Counted from the stretch's first letter, positions 42,387-53,779 are shown. The stretch is 64,000 nt of DNA from Forficula auricularia (GCA_024734495.1 JALMQS010000435.1:2004603-2068602), one strand, 5' to 3'. The notes: generated from the sequence alone by a model not told the origin. Made by a program: numbers and translations.

Positions 42387-42904
42387 CACTATGGCGCAAA
42401 AAATCGAGCCATCAATAAAAACTTTATTAAATAATAAATTATTTTTAAAATATGCTACAAATAATCCATATAATTTGTTCTATTAACTCTTAAACTAACA
42501 TATTCAATAAATATATGGGTGATAATTTTTGAATTTCATAGTAAAAATAAGTAAAATTAAATTAAAAGATACAATTACAAATTATCCTACTTTCTCAATA
42601 TCACTTTACATTTAAATAAAGTTTTAATAAAAGATCAAATTCCATTTGAAATATCAATAAAATGAATAATTTTGAATTAAGCATCATTGATAGAAAGATA
42701 AAATATACAAAATGGATATTTCTGAAGTTCAAGCAGTTCAAATTGGTGTGCCTAATTAATCAAGGGCTAAATCAACAATAAGTGGCAATTACACTTGCAA
42801 TAAGCAATAAAATAAATAATGTATGGTTCCTTGTAAAAAAATTAAAAATGATTTACTATTTAATAAAGTTTTTATTGGTGGCTCGATTTTTTTGCACCGT
42901 AGTG
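42387..42904 (+). mobile_element. Mariner-type MITE, uninterrupted copy
   Basis: 518 bases between TA dinucleotides (42385-42386 and 42905-42906). Ends CACTATGGCGCAAAAAATCG and CACTACGGTGCAAAAAAATC (inverted). It contains the same Tc1-type HTH remnant (ATGGATATTTCTGAAGTTCA at 42712). Confidence 0.85.
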
Positions 42905-42906
42905 TA

Positions 42907-43906
42907 GTATTATGTAAATATGAGGTGTTTTTTTTATTTTTGGAATCATTAAATTATCCAAAAGATTTTAAAAATTGTATTTAAATGTTTACCTTGTCTA
43001 TCATGAAGGTTTGAACAATTCTTAAAAAGTAGTTGTCAAATGAAATACAGAAAACACAACACCCATAAAACATAAATATTAAGGCACTTGACCCGCTGGC
43101 TACTCGACTCGAAATGAAATAAATCCATTTCAATGGAAAAAACAGAGCAAAGGAAAAAGAATTCCGTTAATTGATTAGATATCAGAAAGGAAAATAATTC
43201 AAGATTTAAATAAAAACATATTCAAGACATGCCCAATTGATTGGAGATTGTTTGCAAAAAACTAGCCTGTGATGCAGTCAGGTGATTTTCACTTAACTTT
43301 TCCTAATTAATTTAAAATCAACATTTTATAGGAATAAACTTTTAAATAAACATGTAATAAATAAAATAACAAATAATCATCTAATTGTAATAAATTCCAT
43401 CACAAATTTACAAAATCAAATACAGTTTTACAGGTGTTATGATCACCTGCCAGAGGTGTAGTCAGAATTCCCCCCCCCCCAAAGGACAGGGCTCATGGGA
43501 TGAGTAACGGCAACGAAAAACCGTTTCTTATATCAAACAAATCGTTATAAAATATATTTCATATGTTTAATAAAGAATTATATTCTTTTTAATGATAATC
43601 ATAAATTGCGACTGGCAAATCACTATAATCCCGAAGCTGTTCGATTACTTAGCAGCCTCGGACAGCTGAGAAGATTGAAAAGGACCAAGCCAACTGACTT
43701 GTCCCAATGAGAAACTTTAAAATGACCCCAGTGAATTGCGGATAGTGTTAGACATTTGCAATGTCATCAATGAGATGACATGCTTCCTGAATGTTATATA
43801 ATTTATTATAGTAAAATCTTAAAACGGTCATCTGACTGGATTTATAATGTAAGTATAATTTAAATAAAAAAAAAAAAAATTAATTTCTTGAAATACCTTT
43901 TTAGTC
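42907..43906. other. Unassigned
   Basis: About 1 kb without recognised repeat or gene. It is less repetitive than the neighbourhood and has a C run at 43470-43479. Confidence 0.35.
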
Positions 43907-44279
43907 TAGTTTTTTTTTTTTTTTTTTTTTTAATGATATTGATGAGAGAAGGAGATACACCAGAAGGTGGATCCCCTAAAGGCCTGTATGGGCTGGCCCC
44001 TCAATCGTGAAAAGAACAGAGCAGAAGGAAAAGAAGCCGGGATCACGAGCCAATCTCAGAAACTTAGATACAATTCAATATCCAATTTACCAAGGTTTTA
44101 GGGGCTTCGAGCAGTGGTAAATCCTCCGCGCGATAAATTCGGTTAAATTTATCTCCCACTTAATTTTTATTACCAGACCCTATACTTACAGAAAAAATGT
44201 CTGGGTATAGCCGGGAATCGAACCCGAGACCTCCGGGTTGCCAGTCAGTTGTTCTGACCATTACACCACCGAGGCAGAC
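43907..44279 (-). mobile_element. SINE family A, full length
   Basis: Minus copy with tRNA-like head (44200-44275) and poly-A (T run about 43911-43931). Nearly identical to 465-835. Confidence 0.85.
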
Positions 44280-44614
44280 GAGTTAAATTGTTCTCTATAG
44301 GGCCCCTCGAAGGAAAGTTTTGAAGTGGTTTTGATTTCTTAATCCTATATGTTTTTGGAGTGCTGAATCTGAATCTGAGGTTTACAAACAAAATTTGGTG
44401 ACGGAACATTGTCAGAAATGCAAGAAAAGGTAAAAAAAAAAAACTCATTTTTTGCCGGTTTTTTGCTTATAACTCGAAAACTATCAACTTTTCGTAAATA
44501 GCCTTCATATTTAAAAGGATAGTTCATAAAGTTTCATACGAATTTCATTATTTAGGTTTTTTCTCGGACCAACCGCTCGGGCTCAAGCGCTAGTTGAAAA
44601 TTGCCGTATTTTTT

Positions 44615-45370
44615 CTGTTTCCTCAAATCTCAAAAACTCGCACCTTTTTCGATTTTTTCCCATTTTGAGCATGAAGGAGAACGTTTTCGACAAAGACCAT
44701 TCTAGGCATTTTTAAACTAGATTAAATTTTTAACAATTAAAACAAAATTTCATCTTAATTGAATAATGGTAACATGTCCCACAATGAGGTTGAAATTTGC
44801 AGTTTTTTACAAAAAATCGCAGTTTTTCTTTCATAAAATGAAATCTACTCATCCTAAAAACTTGATTTTTGTCTCATTCTCTTGTAAATTTTGTTGGCTT
44901 AAACGTTTATTTCGATCACTTTTTTGATAAAACTCTTATATTTATATATATCCAGCTTTTTCCATGACGCTTTTGAGGATCATGTCAGTTTCTAGGATCA
45001 GTGTTTTTATTTTATGAAGAAAAAACTGCGTTTTTTTGAAACAATAAATCATTTCCTGTCATAGAAAATGCTATATATCTATAAATCTAAGAATTTTAAC
45101 AAAAAAGTTTTTCAAGTTAACAAAATTTTCTAGAAAATGAGATAGGAATCAAGTTTCTAGGATGAGTGGTTTTCATTTTATGAAGGAAAACTGCGATTTT
45201 TTGCAAAAATTTCAACCTCATCGCGGCACGGGTTACTATTATCCAATTAAGATTACACTTTATTCAAATTGTTGGAAATTTAATCTAGTTTAGAAATGCA
45301 TAGTGTAGTCTTTGTCGCAAACGTGCTCCTTCATGGTCAAAATGGGGAAAATCGAAAAAAGTACGAGTCT
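44615..45370. repeat. Large foldback repeat, about 750 bases
   Basis: Left-arm landmarks TTTTTCGATTTTTTCCCATT, TAAACTAGATTAAATTT and AAAAAATCGCAGTTTTTCTTTC return inverted in the right arm (45170-45365). Arms are about 300 bases with about 10-15% mismatch. Non-coding. Confidence 0.8.
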
Positions 45371-45371
45371 A

Positions 45372-45570
45372 AGGGCCGGTTGTATGTCGCAAAGTAAATG
45401 CTTTTTACCACTAACCAAGGGTAGATGGTAAATGGAGGAGCTGGGATGGCAAATCCGATGACAGGCCCTGAAAGTTCCTGTCATCTGATTGGCCATCCCA
45501 GTCTCTCCATTTACCATCTACCCTTGGTTAGTGGTAAAAAGCATTTACTTTGCGACATACAACCGGCCCT
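45372..45570. mobile_element. AGGGCCGGTTGTATG foldback MITE, copy 2
   Basis: Hairpin with arms of about 80 bases, almost perfect, loop about 40. TA at 45370-45371 and 45571-45572. It sits at the edge of the large foldback. Confidence 0.85.
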
Positions 45571-45639
45571 TAGGGATATTCAAAAGTGATCCCGGTGGCT
45601 GTTTTTTGCAGGCGATAGTACCGGTACTACTAAACCTAA

Positions 45640-46190
45640 ATAGATGAAATTGTTATCATTTTCCACGCAATTTAAAGAGATTTAATTTATCTAATAAAAT
45701 AAAAAATATCCAATTATTTTACATGAATTAATGTATACATTGTATTTGAGCTTCGACTTCGGAGATTACTTCTCCACCATCGAGTGTCCTTGATCATCTT
45801 TAGTCCTTGTTTTTAATAAGAGGAAAAAACTAATAATAGAAAAAAAACCTCTTTCAAATACCATATTGCGGAAATTAATCCATCCAATTAATTCTCCTCC
45901 TCATTCCTTCAATCAAATAAAAAATATCCATTCCCATTTTATAAATTTTATTAAACCAATTATTTTACATTAATTAATGTATACATTGTATTTTTGCTTC
46001 GATTCCGGAGATTACTTCTCCACCATCGAGTGTCCTTATTCATCTTTAGTCCTTGTTTTTAATAAGAGGAAAAATCTAATTAGATAAAAAAACCTCTTTT
46101 CCGATAATTATTTCAATTCCATTATTCCCCAATCAAGTCGATTGGTTCCAATATCCCTCAATCCTTCACCAATAAAAAAAAAATATCTTT
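45640..46190 (-). repeat. 250-bp unit tandem array, minus, about two units
   Basis: Units contain CCGGAGATTACTTCTCCACC and ATTAATGTATACATTGTATTT. Same family as 48830-49590 and 61450-61690. Confidence 0.85.
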
Positions 46191-46296
46191 TTGATTTGAT
46201 AATATTTAATAATATTTTTAATGAATTATTAGTGGGATTTAAAATTGAAAAACCAATTATATATTAAAGGGAAATTGAATAAAAATGTAATTATCT

Positions 46297-47095
46297 ATCT
46301 ATCTATCTACTCTTATTAAACGAGCAAAAATTGTGTATATATATATTTATATTTATGCATCTTAGTTCTATTTTGAAAACGGTTCTACCGATTTTGATGA
46401 AACCAACTCTATTAACAAGTTTTGAGGATGAGAAAACGATCTGGCTAGATCTGGACCTCGAAAAATTTCATTTTAATTGATCTTTTCTTAATTAAAGTAA
46501 TTATTGATAGATGAAAATCTCAATAAAAATGTTTGTTTACATTTTTTTTCAATTATCTTTTATTTATTAATTGGTTTTTTAATTTTAAAACCCACTAATA
46601 GGTTATAACAAATATTATTATATTATATTAAAATTAGGAATTTTTTGTTTGTTTTAATTAACAGGTGTCTAAATCATAACAAAACAGGTGTGCTTACAAA
46701 TAAAGTGGTTGAAGTGGCTTTTTTTATATAATTAGGTTACAAATCTTATTTAATTTTATGTTTTTATTTCAGATCCTATACGATTATTTATTTTATTATT
46801 ATTTTCCTTTTTATTTTTTTATAATGTTTATCAATATGAACGAATGTAGGCAAATTGGTGTATGAGTAAACAAATATGCACATTATATATAGACCATTAG
46901 AAAGCTAGAAATGCAAAAACTAGATGCGGGGTGGGGTGGAGGTGGGGGCAGAGTAGGGGTGCCGGTGGGGGCTACTTGGTGGGGGAAAGGTACTTGGTTT
47001 CGGGGGGGGGTCCAGGGGGCGTGTGCTATATATATTTGTATTTTTTTTTATTTCGTTACCGTGCATCGCTCGGTGGCTCCAGATACTACATTTTT
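46297..47095 (+). mobile_element. Helitron-like family G copy
   Basis: A TCTA microsatellite (46297-46311), left end TCTTATTAAACGAGC, a G-rich tract (46925-47020) and hairpin end ACCGTGCATCGCTCGGTGGC (47056). Confidence 0.5.
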
Positions 47096-47596
47096 ATGGA
47101 GACAACCACCTTTGAATATTTATTTCAATTAACAAAAAACCCATCAAAAACAACTTAGCCAAAGATGAGCCAGTGACAGATAGAACTGTCAACCCAAAAA
47201 CCTCCTAACCCGTGAATTTCATCCAAATCGTTAGAGCCGTTTTCGAGAAACCAATTATATATATATATATATATAGAATTGCTCGTTTAATATACTAAGA
47301 TTTTTTTAATAGAAAATTGTCAATTATTGTGCTTGCGGTCCTCTCGGCACGCCACAGGCATAATATATTCGTAAATTTATTAGTTTTCTATTAAAGAGAT
47401 GATATTTTAATTGATGAATGGTTCATTGTACGATGATACATAATACATACATCATACATAATAATCTTATAATTTAAAATATATATATTATCAAATCTAG
47501 TGATTAAATTAATAACAAATAATTTTTATTATAATTCATACATAATAATCTTATAATTTAAAATATATATATTATCAAATCTAGTAATTAAATTGG

Positions 47597-47867
47597 AAAA
47601 GTGCCGGACCACTTCATTCGCCAATACATATATCCCCATGACTTCAAGGAACTGGAACTCTCTTCCAGTCTCTATCTTTCCCAGCACCTATAATCTTCAA
47701 ACCTTCAAAACCGGAGTGCATAGACACCTACGTCTACACCCTCTCACTTAATCAACTTTCTCTTCTCTTCGGTAATGCAAGGGTCTTTCGAGATCCATAG
47801 GGGCTGCATCTTTACTGGTGCACCCCTTCTTGCATTCGATTGCATTAAAAAAAAAAAAAAAAAAAAA
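47597..47867 (+). pseudogene. Jockey/CR1-type LINE 3' end, copy 3
   Basis: Plus-strand copy of the last about 150 coding bases and the 3' UTR of the LINE seen at 28.6 and 29.9 kb, ending in a 20-base A run. Confidence 0.8.
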
Positions 47868-48322
47868 TGATAAGGGTAGAAAAAACGAATCAGATTCTCC
47901 AGTGAAGAGAATACGAATTTTTCCTCTTGATGTTAATCTACTCTCGGATCCGTTGAGCTGGAGAAAATAAATATCGGCTCTTCTCTGAAAATATAATCCG
48001 AGCATCTGCAGAAAATCGAGTTATCCGATTCTAAAAATTAGCCTTCATAGAGAGAGAAAGATAGAATTTATATTCGAGGGCGAGATGAGCCAGGAGGTCG
48101 AAGAATAGAAATGGGTGAATAGACCCGAAATTGGATTGGTGGCTAAATACCAGCCAGCTGGCTTTCCCTCAAGGGCCAATAGGGCTGATAATCCTCTGGC
48201 TGATGCATTTCCCATTTCCTACTATATGCAGTGGAGGCAATGAGACCATACAGAGAAGATAAGAATAAACAATCCACCGAAAACAAAATATCTTATTATA
48301 TTAAACGAGCAATTCTTGTGTA
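47868..48322. other. Unassigned
   Basis: Purine-rich sequence (48040-48260) with no frame or repeat partner recognised. Confidence 0.35.
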
Positions 48323-48464
48323 TGTTACCGCCCAAACCCGATTTCAGGACAAACTAGTTTTGCCTAGGCTAAACTAGTTTGTCCTATACGCGATAGGATT
48401 AACTAGTATAGCCTAGTCCAAACTAATGTGATCCTAAGCCCGATAGGATAAACCAGTTAAGCCT

Positions 48465-48635
48465 AGACCAAACTAGTTTTTTTTTTTTTTTTTATTGATT
48501 CATCCCTGGCCTTTTAGCCATCAGATACAGATTTTTACAATTAAAATTGAATTGATAACATAAAAAATGGAATACAAATATAGTACATAAACAATACAAT
48601 ACAAAATAAATTACAATACAAAGACCAAACTAGTT
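48465..48635 (-). mobile_element. LINE 3' tail inserted in the TIR
   Basis: A T run, then CATCCCTGGCCTTTTAGCCA and an AT-rich 3' UTR, flanked by the 12-14 bp duplication AGACCAAACTAGTT (48465-48478 and 48622-48635). Only about 145 bases of a LINE 3' end were copied. Confidence 0.8.
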
Positions 48636-48870
48636 GATCCTGATATAAATACGCACATTCTAGGATAAACTAGTATGGCCTAGTCCAAACATTATTAGAT
48701 AAACTGAATAAAATACTCCGTAATTGGAAAAATAATCATTTTTATTAAAATGGTAATTATTCGTCGTTAAAAGTTTCGGATAATTGGTAATACAAACAAT
48801 CATACTATAACAAATTTAATAATGAAAAATGGAGAGGAGGAGAGGAAAGAGAGAGAGGAAGGAAGATTAA

Positions 48871-49590
48871 CCAATCGACTTGATTGGGGAATAATGGAAT
48901 TAAATAATTATCGGAAAAGAGGTTTTTTTATCTAATTAGATTTTTCCTCTTATTAAAATCAAGGACTAAAGATAAATAAGGACACTCGATGGTGGAGAAG
49001 CAATCTCCGGAATCGAAGCTAAAATACATGGTATACATTAATTAATGTAAAATAATTGGTTTAATAAAATTTATAAAAAAAAAAAAAAAAAAAATTAATA
49101 ATGGATGGAATTGAGAGGTTTACACCAATCGATTTGATTGGGGAATAATGGAATTGAAATAATTATCGGAAAAGAGGTTTTTTTATCTAATTAGATTTTT
49201 CCTCTTATTAAAAACAAGGACTAAAGATGAATAAGGACACTCGATGGTGGAGAAGTGATCTCCGGAATCGAAGCAAAAAATACAATGTATACATTAATTA
49301 ATGTAAAATAATTGGTTTAATAAAATTTATAAAAAAAAAAAAATTTAATAATGGATGGAATTGAGAGGTTTACACCAATCGACTTGATTTGGGAATAATG
49401 GAATTGAAATAATTATCGGAAAAGAGGTTTTTTTATCTAATTAGATTTTTCCTCTTATTAAAAACAAGGACTAAAGATGAATAAGGACACTCGATGGTGG
49501 AGAAATAATCTCCGGAATCGAAGCAAAAATACAATGTATACATTAATTCATGTAAATTAATTGGTTTAATAAAAATTTATAAATTTAATA
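48871..49590 (+). repeat. 250-bp unit tandem array, plus, three units
   Basis: Landmark CCAATCGACTTGATTGGGGA at 48871, 49125 and 49375. Each unit carries CTAAAGATGAATAAGGACAC, GGAGAAG...CTCCGGAATCGAAGC and a poly-A-like end. Confidence 0.9.
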
Positions 49591-49642
49591 ATAAGTGTTT
49601 TTTTTAGTAGAAGCAATAATCATATCTCAATTATTAAAATTG

Positions 49643-49768
49643 TTATTTATTTTTACTTTTTGTGCTTTGGTGGCACTTAGAATTGCAGAGTGTCATTGCC
49701 TTCTTGCACTCGCATCTGTTTGTGGAACAGTTTTTGTTGCAGCATGTACAAGTCTTGACATGTTTACT
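49643..49768 (-). pseudogene. Cys-rich C-terminal tail of a Ginger-like integrase
   Basis: Minus frame of about 40 codons to a stop at 49643-49645, with the pattern CTCC-N3-C-N4-CEC-N6-C-N3-CH (NCSTNRCECKK, LCNSKCH). This C-x-C...C-x3-C-H cluster resembles the zinc-binding tail seen after the integrase in Ginger/KRBA2-type proteins. The rest of the integrase is missing; the upstream frame breaks within ten codons. Confidence 0.5.
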
Positions 49769-50011
49769 CAATTACTTTCGACTCTGCTAAATTGGTTTAG
49801 ACTAGACCATACTAGTTTATTCTAGAGTGTGAGTATTTATATCAGGATCAACTAGTTTGGCCTAGTCTAAACTAGTTTATCCTATCGGGCTTAGGACAAA
49901 TTAGTTTGGACTGGGCTATACTATTTAATCCTATCGCTTATAGGAAGAACTAGCTTAGCCTAGGCAAAACTAGTTTGTCCCTAAAATCGGGTTTGGCCGG
50001 TAACATATATA

Positions 50012-50835
50012 TACCGGGTGAGTTTTTACTTTATCCAATGCGAAGCATGGGGAAAGTATTGTAATCGGTCTAGCGGCAGGCGCGAGTTCAAAGGTCCTCA
50101 GGTAAAGACTACGGAACCCATGGACTCAATTAAAGTCACAAATTGTAGTATTCAATTAGGTTGAATTTTTGAAGCTTGGGAGGGTGAATTCCTATCAGGA
50201 AAACGCTCGGCATCCATTTCAAGGGCAGTTCCATAACACTTTTTCCAAATTCACCTTAAATTAAGACCATTTTAATTCTGTCTTAAACAAAAAAATGCTC
50301 CATTTTTATTATGATAGTACAATATAACTATCTACTGGATTGACACGAGAAATAAACTTTTTTAAACTCAAGAATTTTATATAGTTCTATTAAGTAGAAA
50401 ATAATCTCTTAAATCTGTGTATAATGAAGTTTTAATATCATTATAAACCCTTATTTTCATTGTTGTGACTTTTCGATTTAATAATTATTTATTTAATAAT
50501 TAAATATTTCATCATTATTATTTGATAATTAAGTTAAATAATTGTTAAAAATAATTATTACATTTTTTTGAGATCTAATTGATTCATGTATTTTGTTTAT
50601 TTGATGTCGTATAAAATAATAGTTCTTATGAAAGTTGTTCAGTTATAGGGCTCCATTTAAAAAACAGAAGTTGACCTCGAAATACCCTTGAAAGCTTATT
50701 CTGCTTCAACAAATAATAGGGTAGTTTAATTTCCTTCTTGATATAAATAAACTTTTATTTGAAACTTTTTTCCATATAATGAACTGTTTGTGAGTTATAA
50801 GACTGTCTTAAGATAAAAAACTCACCTGGTATATA
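50012..50835 (+). mobile_element. Composite CCGGGTGAG / ACTTTATCC element, copy 2
   Basis: ACCGGGTGAGTTTTT leads into ACTTTATCCAATGCGAAGC as at 19139, then jumps to the transposase-fragment region (GAAGCTTGGGAGGGTGAATT) and ends inverted CTTAAGATAAAAAACTCACCTGGT. Confidence 0.65.
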
Positions 50836-50837
50836 GA

Positions 50838-51480
50838 ATCTGGTTCTCGAAAAAGGGTCTAACGATTTGGATGAAAATCACGGGTTGGGGGTTTTTGGGT
50901 TGATATTTCAATCGGTCTCATCTTCGGCTAAGTTGTTTATATGGGTTTTTTGTTAATTGAAATAATTATTCACAGGTGGTTGTCTCGATAAAAATGTATA
51001 ATTACATTTTTATTCAATTTCCTTTTAATTATTAACTGTTTTTTAATTTTAAATCCCACAAAAAGATCCTTACAAATATTATTTTAGACTTTGCCAATTT
51101 AATTAATTAAAGGTATTTTTCTATAAAATATTTTATTAGAATATCAATTTGATTCTCTTAAAAATCTGACAATTCGAAGGATATTTCTTCAGAATTTAAA
51201 AGGGTCAACGAAAGAACCTAAAATGTATGTTAATATTAGTTTTAATTGCAATTATATTCAAAACTTTGTGGCCAGTGATATGTTGTGATGATTGCCAAAG
51301 CGGGTCTAAACGTTGGTAAAAATATAAATAAAGTTTTATTTCAATTTTATTTTATTTTGGCTGTGATTAAAAATAGACAATTTTACCCGAATTTAAAATT
51401 AAAAATAATATTAATATATCGCTTTTAACAGAATCCAAGAATTACCGAGCATCGCTCGGTGTTCCAGGTACTATTTTATG
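50838..51480 (+). mobile_element. Helitron-like family G copy
   Basis: Contains TCTAACGATTTGGATGAAAAT and ends with hairpin ACCGAGCATCGCTCGGTG (51442). Confidence 0.5.
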
Positions 51481-51532
51481 AAGTGAATAAAAATTGGAGG
51501 AAAAAATAAAGACTTTTTCAAGACTCGGTAAG

Positions 51533-52346
51533 TCTCTGTATAATCTGAAGCCCTCTCCTGGTCCACCTTGGTTCCTTTCTAATCCATCATCAACCAGAAA
51601 AGAAATAACAATATTAAATCGTATCAGGATAAATCATACCCTCTCTAATTCCCATCTCTATAGACTATCTCTATCCCCGTCCCCTTTTTGCACATGCTCT
51701 CTTACTCCCGCTACGCCTGCTCATTTAATTTTGCATTGTCCACTATATACAATTCGGATATGTGAATTGATGAAGAAAATTATTCCTCACTTTAGAGATC
51801 CTCCTACTTTTAGAGCATTAATTGATTGTTCCACTGAAAATTTATTAAGATCGTGGTTGAATTTATAGATAGCTGTAATTTGCAATTTTAAATATATGGT
51901 GTTTTTTTTATAATTAGTTAATGGTTTTGTAATAATTTTATGAGTTATATTTTATATTAATTTTATGTTTGTTTTCTTTTGTTTTTTGTAATTTGATATA
52001 TGTATATATATATAAGATTGAAATCCGCGCCACAACGCAGCCACAACAACAGATTGAAATCCCTGCCACAACGACGACCAATAGGAAGATAACAGTTTGA
52101 CAATACAAGATGAATGATAAATATATTATTATAATTGTTGATATTGTTAATTTATTTATTATATCTAAATTAATATATTGAATCTAAATAATATCTAAAT
52201 TACTACAAGAGATAAAGGACCTAAAATTTCGATTTCTCTTTATAGGTAAAATTGTATATAATGTATATAATGTAATATAATGTCATAAATAACTAATAAA
52301 TTCTCTTTATAGATGAAACTCGAATTTTATTTACCTGAAGAATAAA

Positions 52347-52396
<50 letters not shown>

Positions 52397-52532
52397 TTAT
52401 TAATGTAATTTCTTTTCTATGTATTGTATTATGTATTGTTTTATGTATTTATTGTTACATGTATTTTTCTATGTTTGTATTATTCAATGTATTGGTATGA
52501 CCTAGTAGTCAAATCCAAATAAAAAAAAAAAA
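51533..52532 (+). pseudogene. LINE, 5'-truncated, with C-terminal Cys/His motif
   Basis: Flanked by the 13-bp duplication AAGACTCGGTAAG (51520-51532 and 52533-52545) and ending in poly-A. The frame to 51868 holds LNRIRINHTLSNSHLYRLSL then C-x-C and HLILHCPLYT, the C-terminal zinc-knuckle-like end of Jockey/I/R1-type ORF2. The 3' UTR has an AT microsatellite (52350-52391). The apparent start Met at 51494 belongs to the host, not the LINE. Confidence 0.85.
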
Positions 52533-52545
52533 AAGACTCGGTAAG

Positions 52546-52895
52546 GGTTCTAATTGCAGCTAGCTAGAGAAAAAGCCGCCCTAATCCTGCTAATCTTTAG
52601 ATTTAATAAACTTTGCAATAAATAGAGTTCTTTTATAAAAATAATCTCAAAAATTTTATTAAATATCCAAATGTTCTGGTAGGAATTTCACTTAATAATT
52701 GGAAGTTTTTTTCAAAATCTAGGTGCTTTAAAAATAATGGAAAGGAAAATATAATAACTAACTTATATGAACAAATAAATACTGTGAAAATAGACAATGT
52801 TACAAATTTTCTTGGAGATGATGAAATTATACTACCTACCTTGAATAAAAACCAAAAATATAAATATTAAAAAAAAAAAAATATTATCAAAAATG
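52546..52895. other. Unassigned
   Basis: AT-rich; no gene recognised. Confidence 0.35.
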
Positions 52896-52899
52896 TTTG

Positions 52900-53045
52900 A
52901 GAAGTGAGTGAAAGGCAGCCCATGGGAAGTGAAAAAATTCCTTCGAATAAAATATAGGTAATATAATTTATTGGAAATTCATTTTTTGCCTCATTCAAAA
53001 AATAAAAGTTTTGAAGGATTTTCCTCACTCTTTCAAGGTCTATAA
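52900..53045 (-). repeat. Decayed single arm of the P-f family
   Basis: GTGAAAGGCAGCCCATGGGA, TAATTTATTGGAA and GAAGGATTTTCCTC parallel the first arm of P-f in order, with about 25% mismatch. The core is no longer recognisable as CTGANGA. Confidence 0.55.
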
Positions 53046-53081
53046 TTCAATATATTATATATATATATATATAATATATTG

Positions 53082-53455
53082 TCCGCCTCCGTGGTGTAAT
53101 GGTCAGAGTAACTGACTGGCAACCCGGAGGTCTCGGGTTCGATTCCCGGCTATACCCAGACATTTTTTCTGTAAGTATAGGGTCTGGTAATAAAAATTAA
53201 GTGGAGATAAATTTAACCGAATTTATCGCGAGGAGAATTTACCACTGCTCGAAGCCCCTAGAACCTTAGTAAATTGGATATTGAATTGTATCTAAGTTTC
53301 TGAGATTGGCTCGTGATCCCGGCTTCTTTTCCTTCTGCTCTGTTCTTTTTCACGATGGAGGGGCCAGCCCATACAGGCCTTTAGGGGATCCACCTTCTGG
53401 TGTATCTCCTTCTCACATCAATATCATTAAAAAAAAAAAAAAAAAAAAATAATTC
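53082..53455 (+). mobile_element. SINE family A, full length, plus copy
   Basis: Intact A and B boxes (TGGTGTAATGG, GGTTCGATTCC) and poly-A at 53430-53450. Confidence 0.85.
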
Positions 53456-53640
53456 TAGCTTCAAAACTTATGGCACTACGGTAAAGAATAGTCTCAGAAA
53501 GCTGTCCGCCTGTATCTATGCAACCGGAAGACGACTCTCTGGGTCCTACTAGCCTACCTTAGAGGCGTCCTTCTAAAGTGAATATCTTTCATAATTGAAA
53601 GTTTTTTTGCCGAGGGTAGCATTAAATAACAATTTTTGAG
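53456..53640. repeat. Dispersed repeat Y and a retroposon-tail remnant
   Basis: 53460-53590 matches 37070-37210. TTGAAAGTTTTTTTGCCGAG at 53597 is an inverted copy of the P-a/b/c tail without arms. Confidence 0.5.
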
Positions 53641-53779
53641 TTCATCAATTAAATTGTCAAATTAATATTTGATGGATTTAAAACTCGATTTTTAATCAAT
53701 AAAATTGCCCAATTTTTAATATATAATAATAATTATAATGATCTTATTGTGGGATATAAAATTAAAAAAACCAATTAAT

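Larger units (their letters stand above)
48323..50005. mobile_element. Ginger-like DNA transposon remnant with long TIRs
   Basis: Ends TGTTACCGCCCAAACCCGAT and, inverted, TGTTACCGGCCAAACCCGAT; TIRs extend about 150 bases with ACTAGTTT repeats. TGT...ACA tips are typical of Ginger elements. The minus frame near the right end encodes a Cys-rich tail of the kind that follows Ginger-type integrases. The flanks are TA-rich, and the target duplication (TA, or TGTA/TATA) is ambiguous. Inside are a LINE-tail insertion and three 250-bp units. Confidence 0.6.

Noticed and set aside
49595..49825. Plus-strand ORF that looks like a membrane protein
   Set aside because: It is the antisense shadow of the minus-strand Cys-rich integrase tail; Cys codons read in reverse give Ala, Thr and Leu.
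51494..51532. Start codon of the LINE frame at 51494
   Set aside because: It lies in host sequence left of the target duplication; the LINE itself begins at about 51533 without a start.
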